Below the pieces are notes generated by a model. The model saw only the letters and a list, made by a program, of their open reading frames with translations, ran no database searches and was not told the DNA's origin. Positions 45,121-56,149 of a stretch of 64,000 nt of DNA are shown here, one piece after another (position 1 is the stretch's first letter; each line of letters opens with the position of its first letter). The stretch comes from Istiophorus platypterus. Taxonomy: Eukaryota > Chordata > Actinopteri > Istiophoriformes > Istiophoridae. The stretch is from positions 23,407,501 to 23,471,500 of the forward strand of contig CM029120.1 in NCBI GenBank assembly GCA_016859345.1, in the 5' to 3' direction. A program made the position numbers and the translations under genes.

Positions 45121-46364
45121 AATGAGAGGAAACAGGAGCAAAGTAGAAGGAGTAGGGGCTGGCCAACTCCCTCACAAACCCCTGCTGCCAAGGCTCCAAA
45201 ATTCTAAAATGGTCCTGAAAAAAAAACAAAAAACACGAAGACACAAGCCATCAGCTAACCATTCACTTTTATCTGGAGTTTTGGTGATCACACATTTGTG
45301 TAACCGAAAACCTTCAAGAGGATACATCAGCAGAGATCCATGGGAAATAAAACAAGTTTATTACCCTCCATTCAAGAAGGATTAAAAGATATCTGGCCCA
45401 AAGACCAGCTGCCAGAAAATCATATTCTTAATGAGCACTGTGCAGAGAGTAAACTTCTCCATGTGCTGGAGCCCAGGAGAGTTGGACTCAGTGTACACAT
45501 ACAAGCATGACTATATCAAGGCTCTAAAAACAAATAGACTTCCTCTGCTGCTCTGTGCTGCTCTGTCAATGGCATAAAAAATATAAAAATATCTCTGACA
45601 GCATAAAGTAATATGGTAGTGGTGGGGTTACTGGTGTTGGTGTAGTGCTTAAGCATCTTTAATAACTTCCTGTAATTGCAACTTTTTTTGCACAGGAAGC
45701 GGGTGGTAAAGATTTTGAAATTATAAGCAATTATGTTGCAGAGAGACTAAGTGAGGTGCAAGTTTGGTGATATTAAATATAATTGATGAACTAAAGCAAA
45801 TTAGCCCATGACCATTGAAAAATCACTTAATTGCCAGCAATTCTATCATGTCAATTGACTCTATAATAACAAAAAAAAAAACAATACCATGGCAGAGAGA
45901 ATCAAATGCATCAGATGAGGTGAGTGTTCAGGAAACAGGTGGTGATTGGAGAACACATCACAGCTCCTCCCCTACTTGTTTTTTTTCTGCCATGATGTAA
46001 TATACTGAAACTCTTGTGTGCAGAGCTTTGATTGGCACTTATATTAATACATCTAGTGTTTCACAATATACTTTACTGAAAATATGTGATAATAAAGCCA
46101 GAGGGGGTGAGGATTTGTTCTATTATAACAGGCCCCTGTTTAAATTATGCTAAGTATATTTCAGTATTCAGTGTGAAACCAAATTTTATACCTTAAAATT
46201 CATTAAATTACCCACTAATAACGGTGTAATAAAAGCATAGCCTCATTAACCTTAAGGAGGCCCTTGGACAAAAAATTGTTGTTTGGGCCATCCCTATTCA
46301 CCCAAATATACATATTAGTTTAATTGTTTCCACAGACACCCCACAAACCAGAATACTCTAAAGC
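45121..46364. other. Non-coding sequence
   Basis: Frames at 45,122-45,385 and 45,815-46,000 lack domains. No repeat recognised. Confidence 0.5.
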
Positions 46365-46560
46365 TGAAATCATTAGCTGATTAATCCATCAGTTGATTGA
46401 AAAAAGGTAATTGGCAAATTATATAATTAATTAATTGTTTTACTTTTTTGAGCAAAAATAATAAGAAATCACTATGAATATTTGTAATTTTCCCAATTTT
46501 CTATGATAATAAATTCAACATTTGGCGGTTTTTGACTGTTGCTCAAAAATACACCTGACT
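46365..46560. repeat. Fish interspersed repeat (GATTAATC...TTAATTGTTTT type)
   Basis: ATTAGCTGATTAATCCATC, then GAAAAAAGGTAATTGGC, TTAATTAATTGTTTTA, a TGATAATAAATTCAAC block and GGCGGTTTTTGACTGTTGC. This order matches a widespread AT-rich teleost repeat. Class (likely non-autonomous DNA transposon) is not certain. Confidence 0.6.
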
Positions 46561-47101
46561 TGGTCAAAACGTAATACGTGGCTTTAATCTTTTTGCTTCG
46601 TTCCTACTCTCTGTGCCCACACAGTGTTCACAATGCTACTAAATTCCAAATAAAAGCTGTTCTCATTCACATGATTTTCTGTTTCTGTTGTCAGACAACT
46701 GAACGAGTAAGAAAATAGTGACTGAAACACGGCCCATTTAGACAAAATTTTAACCAACCATCACTGCCAAGCCATTTCCAAGCTGCTGTTCTGTACCACT
46801 AAAATGTTGATTTTATAACCGCACCATTATCTGACAAAATACACAAGTTAAAAACAACACTTGTAAAATGATCATTTAGACAGAAAGCTGCAAGCTCATT
46901 AAAGTCTTTGTCAGCTGCCATGTGGTCAATCAAATGAGAAAAAGAGAACAGTGTGCCTGTGAAAAGACTGAACTCATACTAATGGAGCATTACTTGCGAC
47001 TCAGTTGTATGGAAAGTAGCTAAGGTTTATCCCAAAAGTTGCTAGATTTGTTGCTAGGTGCAATGGAGAAACCTCAACACTCAGCTAGCCAGACTTCATC
47101 A
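46561..47101. other. Non-coding sequence
   Basis: Nothing recognised. Confidence 0.5.
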
Positions 47102-47129
47102 CTCAGTCAGTCAGTCAGTCAGTCAGTCA
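47102..47129. repeat. (TCAG)n tetranucleotide repeat
   Basis: Seven TCAG units. Confidence 0.95.
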
Positions 47130-47549
47130 AGGGTATAGATGGCATTGTACTTAAGTGGTGCACATTTCTTACAAGTTTATAAATATTCAAATTGTAATGA
47201 CGCAAATGATACGGAGTACACCTTAAGCTTCTGGGGCCTGTGGGCAGTTTTCCACTTGGGAATGCAGCCTTTAATAAAGGTACTTTCAGTTAGTTTGTAA
47301 AAGGAATTAAATAATGATTTGTAAGGTGTTAAAGTCATTGTAGTAGATTATAGCATGATTTAATGAGTTCCAACACTACACCAAAACACATGAAAACTAG
47401 CCCATAAGTGAACCCCTATGCTAAACTTTAACCCATTTTTCAATTAAAGTGAAAATGCTGGCATTGGTATAATGTTTATATTAGCAGCAGCAGTTATTTT
47501 TTGAATAAAGGAGGATGTAACGCTGTCTTAGAATCTAAAGTTAGGTTCA
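47130..47549. other. Non-coding sequence
   Basis: Nothing recognised. Confidence 0.5.
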
Positions 47550-48490
47550 TAAATATTTGGACAGTGCCTCTGTACATAACCATAATGAATTTGAAAGAAA
47601 CAAATTTCAGCTTTAAATCAAGGGGTTTCACGAACATTTACAGTTAATATATATGAATTACAGCTGTTTTATACATAGCCCCTCATTTTCAGTGGCTCAG
47701 AAGGAATTGGACAAACCAACATAATGATAAATATAGGAGATTTTTGAAATACTTGGATGAAAATCTTTTGCAATCAATGACAGCCTGAAGTCTGGAAAAC
47801 ATGGACATCACCAAATGCTGAGTTTCCTTCCTAGAGTTGCTTTGCCAGGCCTTTACTGCAACCATCTCCAGTTGCTGCTTGTTTGCAGGTCTTGCTGCCC
47901 TCAGTTTTGTCTTCAGTAAGTGAAAAGCATGCTCAGTTGAGTTGAAGTAAGGTGACTGATTTGGCTATTGAAGAATATTTCCTTTTTTCATTTAGAAGCT
48001 GTAGGATTGTCTTTGCAGGATGTTTTGGTTCATTTCCAACATATACTGTGAAGCACCATCCTATCAGTTTTTCAGCATTTTAATTTCTGTTCTTGAGTGT
48101 TACCAGCGGTTTGCCTCTTGTGACAAACCCAGTGTATTTACATTCATGAAGGTCTCTCTTGATTGTAGACTAGACTAGATTATAATATGCCTACCTCCTT
48201 GGGAGCTTTCATGATCTGACTAGATGTTAGGAGAGTTATTTCTTAACTGTAAAAAGAGTTATATAATTATCCGCTTTAGTTGGCTTCTATGGTCTTCAGA
48301 CCTTTTTGTGTTGCTCAGCACTCCACTGCATAGCTTCTTTTAAGAATGTATCAAAACTGTTGATTTGGCCACTCCTAAAATTTGTGCCTGATAGGTTTGT
48401 TTTCTCTTGTCAGCCTAATGATGGCCTCCTTCATATGCATCAACACATCTTTGAACCATATATTAAAAGTTCCCATGCACAAATACAAAG
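47550..48490 (-). mobile_element. Tc1-like transposon, family A, both ends present, middle deleted
   Basis: The left end (TAGGTTCATAAATATTTGGAC at 47,552) and following sequence parallel the copy at 6,183. Minus-strand coding remnants cover the C-terminal catalytic part (47,700-48,000), then after an internal gap the N-terminal DNA-binding segment at 48,375-48,480 (MKEAIIRLTRENKPIRHKF). The middle of the transposase, including the first catalytic Asp, is missing and frames are broken. A matching right-hand terminal repeat is not clear. Confidence 0.83.
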
Positions 48491-48514
48491 TCAAGTCAAC
48501 ACTTGAAATCACCC

Positions 48515-48816
48515 CCCAGCTGTGGCTCAGGTGGTTTGATCCCCAGCTCCTCCAGTCCGCATGTTGTGCGTCCTTTGAAGTGTCCTTTGACATGTCGATG
48601 TCGAAGTGTCCTTGGGCAAGATACTTAACCCAAATTGCCCCTGATGTGTGTCATCGATGCATGAATGTGAAGGTGTGTAGTTGCACATCAATGTGTAGAA
48701 AAAATGCGCCGTGTGAATGTGTGTGTGAATGGGTGAATGTGACACTAGTGTAAAAGCGCTTTGAGTGGTCAAAAAGACTAGAAAAGCTTTATATAAGTAC
48801 AGTTTGTTTACCATAC
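48515..48816 (+). mobile_element. tRNA-derived SINE with fused box A / box B
   Basis: CAGCTGTGGCTCAGGTGGTTTGATCCCC (read in two parts) contains box A TGGCTCAGGTGG (48,523-48,534) and box B GGTTTGATCCC (48,533-48,543) overlapping instead of being about 30 bases apart. The body follows (TGTCGAAGTGTCCTTGGGCA, ATCGATGCATGAATGTG, GTGAATGGGTGAATGTGAC) and the right end is AAAGCGCTTTGAG...ACCATA. The element is longer and better preserved than the copy at 7,967. With its promoter spacing lost it should not be transcribable by RNA polymerase III. Confidence 0.85.
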
Positions 48817-48959
48817 CCATTATACAGCAGCTACAATAAAATGAAATACTGCAAATAGTTAAATACTAATTGTATTACAATCATGCTTCATTTCCATTTA
48901 TGCCAAACTGTTCTTTTGAACTTAGAGCAGTGTCTGTTTGTGTGTGTTTTCATTCTTTC
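48817..48959. other. Short non-coding spacer
   Basis: Nothing recognised. Confidence 0.5.
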
Positions 48960-49140
48960 CTAAACCACACCTTTTTTAGGGTGTGCATTATATGAGGACC
49001 CGATTGAAAACAGAAAATAGGCATCTCCTGATAAGCACAGATGGAAGGTTATAAATACCTTTACTGATAGCCAATTTTACCAGTAAGTGAAAGTAATAAT
49101 CAGTTAGTTGATCGGGGCGAGGCACCTTCTAGGATTTTAA
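48960..49140. promoter_or_regulatory. Candidate conserved non-coding element
   Basis: Unique block with CATTATATGAGGACCCGATTG, GGTTATAAATACCTTTACTG and CAGTTAGTTGATCGGGGCG. Motif-rich and frame-free next to a GT array. Inference only. Confidence 0.33.
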
Positions 49141-49143
49141 GTG

Positions 49144-49146
<3 letters not shown>

Positions 49147-49191
<45 letters not shown>
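49147..49191. repeat. (GT)n microsatellite
   Basis: About 22 GT units. Confidence 0.95.
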
Positions 49192-49192
<1 letters not shown>

Positions 49193-50323
49193 TGTGTGGC
49201 ACATAATCAGCTTCCATTTCTTTAGCAATGAATAAGTAAGATAGGATGGTCAGTGTTCTGGTCTGGTCTGCATAGGGGTGAAGAACATTACTGTGAAATA
49301 CACAACAACTTAACTGCTGTACCTAATGCTGATAAATTGTGCAATGTCACCACTACCACTTGTTACTGTGATTGTGTCATTGCTCACAAGCTTGGGGGCA
49401 GCATGCTCGTTGGCAAATAATCAACCAACAATGTTCTACAATTTACATGACATTTTCACATGAGGCATTTTGTGTGTGTTTGTATCTGTAATCAAAGCAC
49501 GGTACATACACTAAACAAATTAATCTTCTCCTCCCTAGTCATATATCCAGTACTAGTAAAAACTTTAATCCTTCAACTTATCACTGAGTAATCACACTTC
49601 TTTGCATGAAATCCAATTGTTTCAACTTTTGTTCTGTCATTTTTTTGGTGTCATGGGTAAGTCCTGTGTCAGTAGATAAACCTACAATACTTTGTGAGGT
49701 GATTTACTGATTTTGGTGTGTAAAAAAATCCCCTTGAGTAGGTATAAAACAGTGGCATTAAAACCTGAGGTATGTATTACAATATTACTGTATGCCTTCT
49801 CCATCCAGTATTTAGATGTTCTGACATCTTTATTTTTACTGGGAATGATGATATTCAGACTCATTCAATCCAGTTAGGAGATTGCAATGGAGCGTTATGT
49901 GATAAAAAAAAAAAATACCCCAAATCTGGGTGACTTTGCAATTTATCTATAACTCATCACCTCCTATCAGTCTTTAGCACACACACACACACACGCACAC
50001 ACCCACAACCATCATGTACAAGGTTCAATCACCGTGCCTTTCACACTCATTCACACACCTCCTTATCTGTTTCTGTGTATGATGACATTAAGACATGTCA
50101 CTGCTTCTATTTTGTGCAGAAGTTTGTTCTCACCTCACACACAATATGTCTTTACATGTGTTGGCTGCCCAACAAGTATGCTCCAGCAGCCCCTATTGGG
50201 ATCATATGTGAAGAATAAGCAAGGGCATGGGAATTGCTGGAATTTCTGAGGTTCGATGTACAGAAAATAATACACTCTTTTCTTTTAGTCACATTATTTG
50301 GACTGTGAGCTGAGATGCAAGTG

Positions 50324-50325
<2 letters not shown>
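49192..50325. other. Non-coding sequence
   Basis: Short CA tract at 49,979-49,995 and poly-A at 49,904-49,914; frames at 49,682-49,864 and 50,034-50,249 lack domains. Confidence 0.5.

Positions 50326-50380
<55 letters not shown>
50326..50380. repeat. (GT)n microsatellite
   Basis: About 27 perfect GT units. Confidence 0.95.
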
Positions 50381-50382
<2 letters not shown>

Positions 50383-50593
50383 TGGGAGGGGTGCTGCATG
50401 TGTATGAATAAACTCTCTTCTTTTAAACTTTATTTACCCAGAGAAAGTTAACAGAGTACATTGCATATTTTTTAGAAACACTTCACACATTCAGACTAGG
50501 AACTGCGCAGTGCAACCACAGTCTGCTACTGGTGATGAATGTGCTACATCAGGTCTGTTGGAGATTTAGGGTCTTGCTGTTTGTGGCCATGAG

Positions 50594-50631
50594 GCTGTTA
50601 GTGGCCTCATGGCCTCATGGCCACTAACAGC
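50594..50631. repeat. 13-base stem hairpin
   Basis: GCTGTTAGTGGCC (50,594-50,606) and GGCCACTAACAGC (50,619-50,631) pair perfectly around the 12-base loop TCATGGCCTCAT. The loop itself is a partial GGCCTCAT duplication, suggesting a local inverted duplication (template switch). Confidence 0.9.
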
Positions 50632-50639
50632 TAGTTGTT

Positions 50640-51639
50640 TGATAAAGAGAAATGTAATAAATTACATAAACTTTGACTTGAAGTTGTACTAATCAAGATT
50701 TTCATTAAAAGGATCAACAAGTCGAATGATTCTGTATAATGAAATAGCTTATATGTGAAATACCCTCTGAGTACAGCAGTCTATTAAATCAAATTGCAAT
50801 GAGGACAAAATAATACTTTGTCTTTCTCTGTACGAATTCCAATAAGGAAGTTCCTAAAAATGGAAATTTATCAATGATTCTGCCATTATTCATATAAATT
50901 TTGGTTAAATTCTACCACAATAGGACTGGATTGTCCTCATACCTAACCTTCGGATTGACTCAGGAAATCCTTACTACGTATGACACTGAGGAGGAAAACT
51001 TCCATTATTGAGTGAACAGGATATTATATACTTATTCAAGTGATATTCCTTTGTTGCTGTGCAGAAGCTTTGTGAGTTTTTGTGAAAACAACCCATATGA
51101 TATCACAGCGATGGCATTTACAAGACAGGGAGGGTCATGGAATGATGCCATTAGCTTCATTATGGGAAATGAAGGATTCAGTGTTTTTTGTTTTTTTTTT
51201 AAGCTTGGCCCACACTGGTGAGTAAAAGTTAGGATACCCCAACCTCTGTTCCTTTCATTTGAACTATTTTTATAAAATATATTTTATTCTGATTTGTCTC
51301 TTGAGTCCCTCAACTTTATAGACATGTAGTATTAACTTCCTTCTGTGCCCCTAAAAATCTGTCTTTTTATGGCTTAGTGACACAGTGCAGACATAGCCTG
51401 CTGGCATATGTACCAACCTGATGGAGTCACAATAATCACCTCAGTGCTTTACCTTTTTCCTGCCACTTTGTGACTATGAAATCATGGTCAATAAAATTTG
51501 AAGCAGGAGCTCAAAAAAATCTCTAAAAGATGCTCCTACGATACCAGAGCCAGTATATTCTGTGGTAAGCAGGGCTTTGGAGGTCCATTGATTAACCTAT
51601 AATGATTACTACTTAAATCGGAGGTAAATACATTAAAAG
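50640..51639. other. Non-coding sequence
   Basis: Nothing recognised; the frame at 51,012-51,221 has no domain. Confidence 0.5.
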
Positions 51640-51880
51640 TGGCAGTGTGCCCCTTTTTTTCTTCACTGCACTTCAGAGGGGCCCCGGCAGAGTGCTCCAT
51701 ACCCCCGCAAGCCATGATATGTTAACGGGGAAGCAACTAATTAGATGTCAAAAATTCATAAGGTCTCTCTTTAATATTGCATATCTATACCCAGCCTGTC
51801 ACTTCAAAACAAGGGGGATTGCATAAACAGGGCGACCGCAACACAACCACCAGCCTCCACCCCCTAGGGTTGGTGGTGTG
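51640..51880. promoter_or_regulatory. Candidate conserved non-coding element
   Basis: A sharply distinct unique block: GAGGGGCCCCGGCAGAGTG, GTTAACGGGGAAGCAACTAA with a TAATTAG homeodomain core (51,738-51,744), CTTTAATATTGCATATC, GGGGGATTGCATAAACAGGG and GCGACCGCAACAC. Retained CpGs, dense motifs and absence of open frames make it one of the strongest enhancer-like blocks here. Inference. Confidence 0.5.
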
Positions 51881-52542
51881 AGGTGGGTTGGGGTGTACAG
51901 CTGATGAGGAACAAGAGAGAGTGATGACAGTGCGCTTGAAGGTGAAGAGGAGGAGAAGGAAGACAGTGGAAAGAAGAAGAGGACACAAAGAGATAGAAGA
52001 AAGGGGAGACAATCAAAGAGATCTCCTTGATAAATCCAACAGAGGACAGCTCTGCCACATTATCAAGTACTCATCTCTCTAGATATGACACAGCACTCAG
52101 GAATGAAAAGTGAACCCATCAAACTTTGTCCACCTTTATTTTACCTGAGGTTCATCTTTAGCCTGTAAATGTATGGCTGATGTCACAGTCTGTATAAGCC
52201 TATTTTGCATAAGGTTAATGTAATGTTTGAAAGAAAATATATGTGCATGCTGATGACCATGGACTGGGTCAGAGTTTAACTAGCATGTTAACAATCGAAT
52301 GAGGATAAAATTTAAAGTGACTTAAAAGGGTTAGCTGACTCAAATGACAACAAATACTTATTTTCTCACTTGTTACTATCAGTATCTAGCTGTGCAGATA
52401 ATTTTATTTCATTTGTCTAGGTTGTGCGATATGTGTTTGCAATATTTCTGCTCGGGATAATTCCGTGGAGGTGAATGGGACTTCTCTGTAGTGTCAACAG
52501 CATTGAAACATTGGATTTAATGAACAGAATCAAGATAATCTA
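51881..52542. other. Non-coding, with purine-rich tract
   Basis: 51,925-52,020 is GA-rich, giving artefact frames on both strands. The rest is unassigned. Confidence 0.5.
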
Positions 52543-53935
52543 CAGTGGCATGAAAATGTTCGGGCACCCCTGGTCCTTTCTGTTAGCATTAATAATTAGG
52601 TGAGTGTAAAATGAAGTGATCTCTAAAAGGCATAAAGTTTAAGATGAAACTTTCTTTTCAATATTTTAAGCAAGATTGGCAAATTATTTTGTTTTGTACA
52701 AGTTTACAGATAAAAAAAAAGAAAAAAAAAGAAAGGCGCACCATACAAAAGTTTTGGGCTGACATTTGAGCTCTCAGACAACTTTTACCAAGGTCTCAGA
52801 ACTTAATTAGTTTTTTTAGGGCTATGGGTTTTTTACACCGTTAGGAAAGGTAAGGTGATGAAAATTTCAAAACTTTATTAATACTCTAACTCCTAAAACT
52901 TTCCCCTCAATCAGCAGCCATGTGCTCATCTAGCCAGCTTTCTCACATCCTGAAAATTAAAATAATTTATGCCCACAAAGCAGGATAAGGCTATACAAAG
53001 ATAGCACACTGTTTTCACGTAATGCAATTAAGAAATGGCAGTTAACTGGAATGGTTAAGGTCAAACTGAGGTCTAGAAAGCCAAGAAAATGAGAAAACTG
53101 CCTGTATTATTGCTAAAAAGGCAAATCCAAACCTTGTTTGGACTGCAATAGACCTTCAGGAAGATACAGTCTTCCTAAGATACAGCAAGACACAGTCCTA
53201 CTGTTCAGCAAAACCTACAAATATGACTGTCATGGAAGTCATTCGATGAAAACCTTTTCTATGTCTTCACCACAAAAATAAGCATTAGAAATTAGCAAAG
53301 GCATATTTAAACAAGTCAGCTGCATTTTGGAACCAAGTCCTGTGGGCTCTTGAAGTTGAAATAAATCTTTTTTAGCAAAGGTATGTTTGAAGAAAAAAGG
53401 ATGCAGAATTTCATGAAAATAACCCTTTTCCAACTGTTAAGGACAGGGGCGGATTGCTTGTGCCTTGTGCTTGTGTTGCAGCCAGTGGCACAGGGAACAT
53501 TTCACTGATAGTGAAAGAGTTGATTCAATTAACCACCAGCAAATTCTGGGAGAAAACATCATATGGTCTGAAAAAAAGCAGATGAAGACGAAAGATGAAA
53601 ACAGGATGACTTCAGGATGACTCAACAATGGACTACCTCAAGAGGCAAAAGCTGAATGTTTTGCCATGACACTCATAGTCCCCTGACATCAAACTCTTTG
53701 TATAGACCTCCAAAAAGGAGTGTATGCAATATAGCTGAAGAATTTCACAGAACTGGAAGCCTTTTGCGAGGGAATAGATGAAGATCCCCCAAACAAGAAC
53801 TGAACATCCCATAGCTGACTACAAAAAGTGTTTACAAATTGTGAATACAAATTGTGATATTTACCATACAGGGTGTCAGCTTTGTTTCAGGCCCTTTTAA
53901 TTTTTTTTCATCTTGAAACTGTAAAAGATGTATGA
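52543..53935 (+). mobile_element. Tc1-like transposon, family E, near full-length, dead
   Basis: The left end CAGTGGCATGAAAATGTTCGG (52,544) and the inner region (GACATTTGAGCTCTCAGACAA) begin a long Tc1 copy. Transposase remnants on the plus strand: an N-terminal SSSQLSHILKIKIIYAHKAG (52,925-52,985), KANPNLVWTAIDLQED (53,120-53,167), VLWALEVEINLF (53,338-53,375), the CVAASGTGNISL block (53,472-53,510), and STMDYLKRQKLNVLP (53,624-53,668). The first catalytic Asp position reads Leu. The second Asp (DNDPKH) and the NxxEN block are deleted. The 3' part TGAAACTGTAAAAGATG is present to about 53,935, but the right terminal repeat is missing. All frames are broken. Confidence 0.9.
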
Positions 53936-54230
53936 ATCCTGGTAGGCTATGTGCCAGCTGGACAAGCCAGGATTGATAGCCACAGAAGACCTAGCTAAAA
54001 CAAAGCCTGAGTGAGAGAGAGATGGCAGCAAATCTGGGGAAAGATCCTGTCGGAGGTGGAAAAGAAATGCTTAAGTAGGGCAGTAGCTATACACAAGCTG
54101 GGAGCTTGGAAAAATTGGGACAATCTGACTACCTGCAAGATCACTTGGGCAGAATATTGGAAATTAGAACCAGATAGACTCAAGTTTCTGATCTAATAAG
54201 TATATAATGTCTTTCTCCCATCCATCTGCA
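53936..54230 (+). mobile_element. Possible non-LTR retrotransposon C-terminal fragment
   Basis: The plus frame at 54,011-54,196 reads KCLSRAVAIHKLGAWKNWDN then ITWAEYWKLEPDRLKFLI. A W-x-x-W spacing followed by a W-P/L-x-RLKFLI stretch is typical of a C-terminal segment found in some fish LINE polyproteins. No RT core is present nearby, so the element is a small fragment. A host origin is not excluded. Confidence 0.4.
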
Positions 54231-54604
54231 TTGCATAGGTTTTAGCTACTCTGAGATACTCTGGCATGCCCCCTGTGGCTGGCAAAAGGTTCCTTGGAGC
54301 TAATCTTGAGGTGCTTCCCCAAAAGCCTTGAGAGAGGGGAGATAGGGGGTGGTGCCATCATCAGTTGCTGAAGGCAGTAGGAGACACCATCAGCACTGGA
54401 TTCAAACAGAGCAAACATCAGCTCCCAACAAGGCATAACATTTCCTCTCTCAGGGTGGGAGAAACTGACAGTCTTCTTGGCATCAGAGGATTTTAGGAGA
54501 GAAGACCCACTAAGAGCATCATCAAAGCTGTAAAAAAGCACTGAGGTGGTTTTGGATCAAGAGGGACTACTCACCTCCAGCCAGGTCAGCCAGGGGAGGT
54601 TGGC
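54231..54604 (-). other. Unassigned 99-residue frame
   Basis: The minus frame at 54,242-54,541 is protein-like (SGSSLLKSSDAKKTVSFSHP, LMFALFESSADGVSYCLQQL), but I recognise no domain. It sits between two LINE remnants and may be an unknown part of one of them. Its upstream side has acceptor-like and donor-like sequences only 47 bases apart, too close for a normal vertebrate intron. Confidence 0.25.
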
Positions 54605-56060
54605 TGTTTATTTAAATCAATTTCAATTAAGTTTTATTTATATTATAATAACAGATGTTATCTTAGGGCATTTTTCATATAGATCAGGTCTAAACCAGAA
54701 TCTTTAGTTATTAATTAAAGGGGCCCAACATTTACCCCATGAGCAAGCAATTAGCAACAGTGGTGACAAAAAACTCCATTTTACCAGGTAGAAATTTTGA
54801 ACAGTTCCTGGCTGCTGAAAAGAGAGAGAGCAAGAGACAAAGGGGGGATACAGAGAGTTCTTTATCCGATGCAGTTAGTAGATCATTCATAACCTTCATC
54901 AGTGCTGTCTCAGTGCAATGCTGTCTCTAAATCCTGACTGAAAATCCTCAAATAAACTATAATTATTAAAAAACAAAAAAAAAAAAAAACAAAACTGATT
55001 GGCTGCAGCTTTCTTGAGGATCTGAGAGAAAGGGAAGGTTAAATGTGGGTCTATACTTCGCTGAATCATCTGTATCGAGGGTTGGCCCTTTAAGAAGAGG
55101 TTTAATCACAACTGTTTGAAAGGACTGTGGTACATAGCCTGATAATAGGGACAGATTGATTATGTCCAATGGAGATGTGCTAACTAAGAGTAGAACTTCC
55201 TTAAGCAGCCTGTTGGGATGGAGTCTAAGAGACAGGTTGATGGTTTAGATGAAGAGATCATTGAATTTAGTTGGGAAAGGTCGATAGGAGAGAAACTGTC
55301 TTCATATATATTGGAAAAGCCCATGAACTCATTGCTTCGGGGAGCTATAGGAATATATGGATCAATTGAGCTACGACGATCAGTCGACCTGGCTACAGTG
55401 CTGAAAAGAAACCTAGAGTTGTTTTTACATTCCTCTATTAAAGGTGAGTAATAGGCTGCTCTGGCATTGTTGAGGGCCATCTTATAATTTTTAAGTCTGT
55501 CATGCTAGGCTAAGTGGGATTGTTCAGGTAGAGCTTAGTAGAGCTTCATATCCTTTCAAGTTTTCTTGTTGTTTGCTTTAATACACAGGTTTGGGAGTTA
55601 AACCATGGAGCTTATCTCCTTTGTTTAAATATTTCTTTTAAAGGGGGCAATATAGTAAAGAGTCGTTCTTACTGAACCTGCAACACCATCAATAAGCTGA
55701 TAAATCTGGGAGGGGCTAAAGTTAGCATAAAAGTTCTCTGTTATATTGTGATATAGCAGTGAATTTGATGGGATCACTTCCTTAAATTTAGCTACAGCAC
55801 TATCAGATAGACATCTAGTGAAGACATTTTTGCCTAATGGTGTGTAATCCAGTAATAGAAGTTCAAAGGTTATTAAACAATGGTCAGAGAGAAGAGAATT
55901 CAATGGAATGAAGATTAAGTGCTCAATTTCTATGAAGTAGGTCAGAACAAGGTCAGAGATGTGGTTAAAACAACGAGTGGGTTTATTTACCCTCTGGGCA
56001 AAGCCAAATAAGTTTAAAAGTGGGAAACACACATTCCCGATGATGACCCAAAACATCCAA
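54605..56060 (-). mobile_element. L2-clade LINE, endonuclease end to RT start plus 3' tail
   Basis: Minus-strand frames: 55,625-56,056 with RVNKPTRCFNHISDLVLTYF and LNSLLSDHCLITFELLL, the endonuclease C-terminus with its SDH motif; 55,184-55,480 with NARAAYYSPLIEECKNNSRF and FSPIDLSQLNSMISSSKPST; 54,966-55,169 with VVIKPLLKGPTLDTDDSAKY and FNLPFLS, the RT fingers. The RT palm and C-terminus are deleted and replaced by the poly-A/T tract at 54,968-54,990, then a 3' untranslated part and tail end near 54,605. Longest preserved 5' L2 coding in the window. Confidence 0.88.
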
Positions 56061-56149
56061 TTACTATGGGTTTATCTCTGATGATGTGTCCAAGTTGCAC
56101 CATCTAGTGTTTTAGAAGCAAACATCTACAGTTACATGACAATTGAGTA

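Noticed and set aside
48523..48543. tRNA gene
   Set aside because: Box A and box B are fused and no cloverleaf can form; it is a SINE head, not a tRNA gene.
54528..54574. Donor-like and acceptor-like sites on the minus strand (47-base intron)
   Set aside because: Shorter than normal vertebrate introns, and the adjacent frame has no recognised domain.
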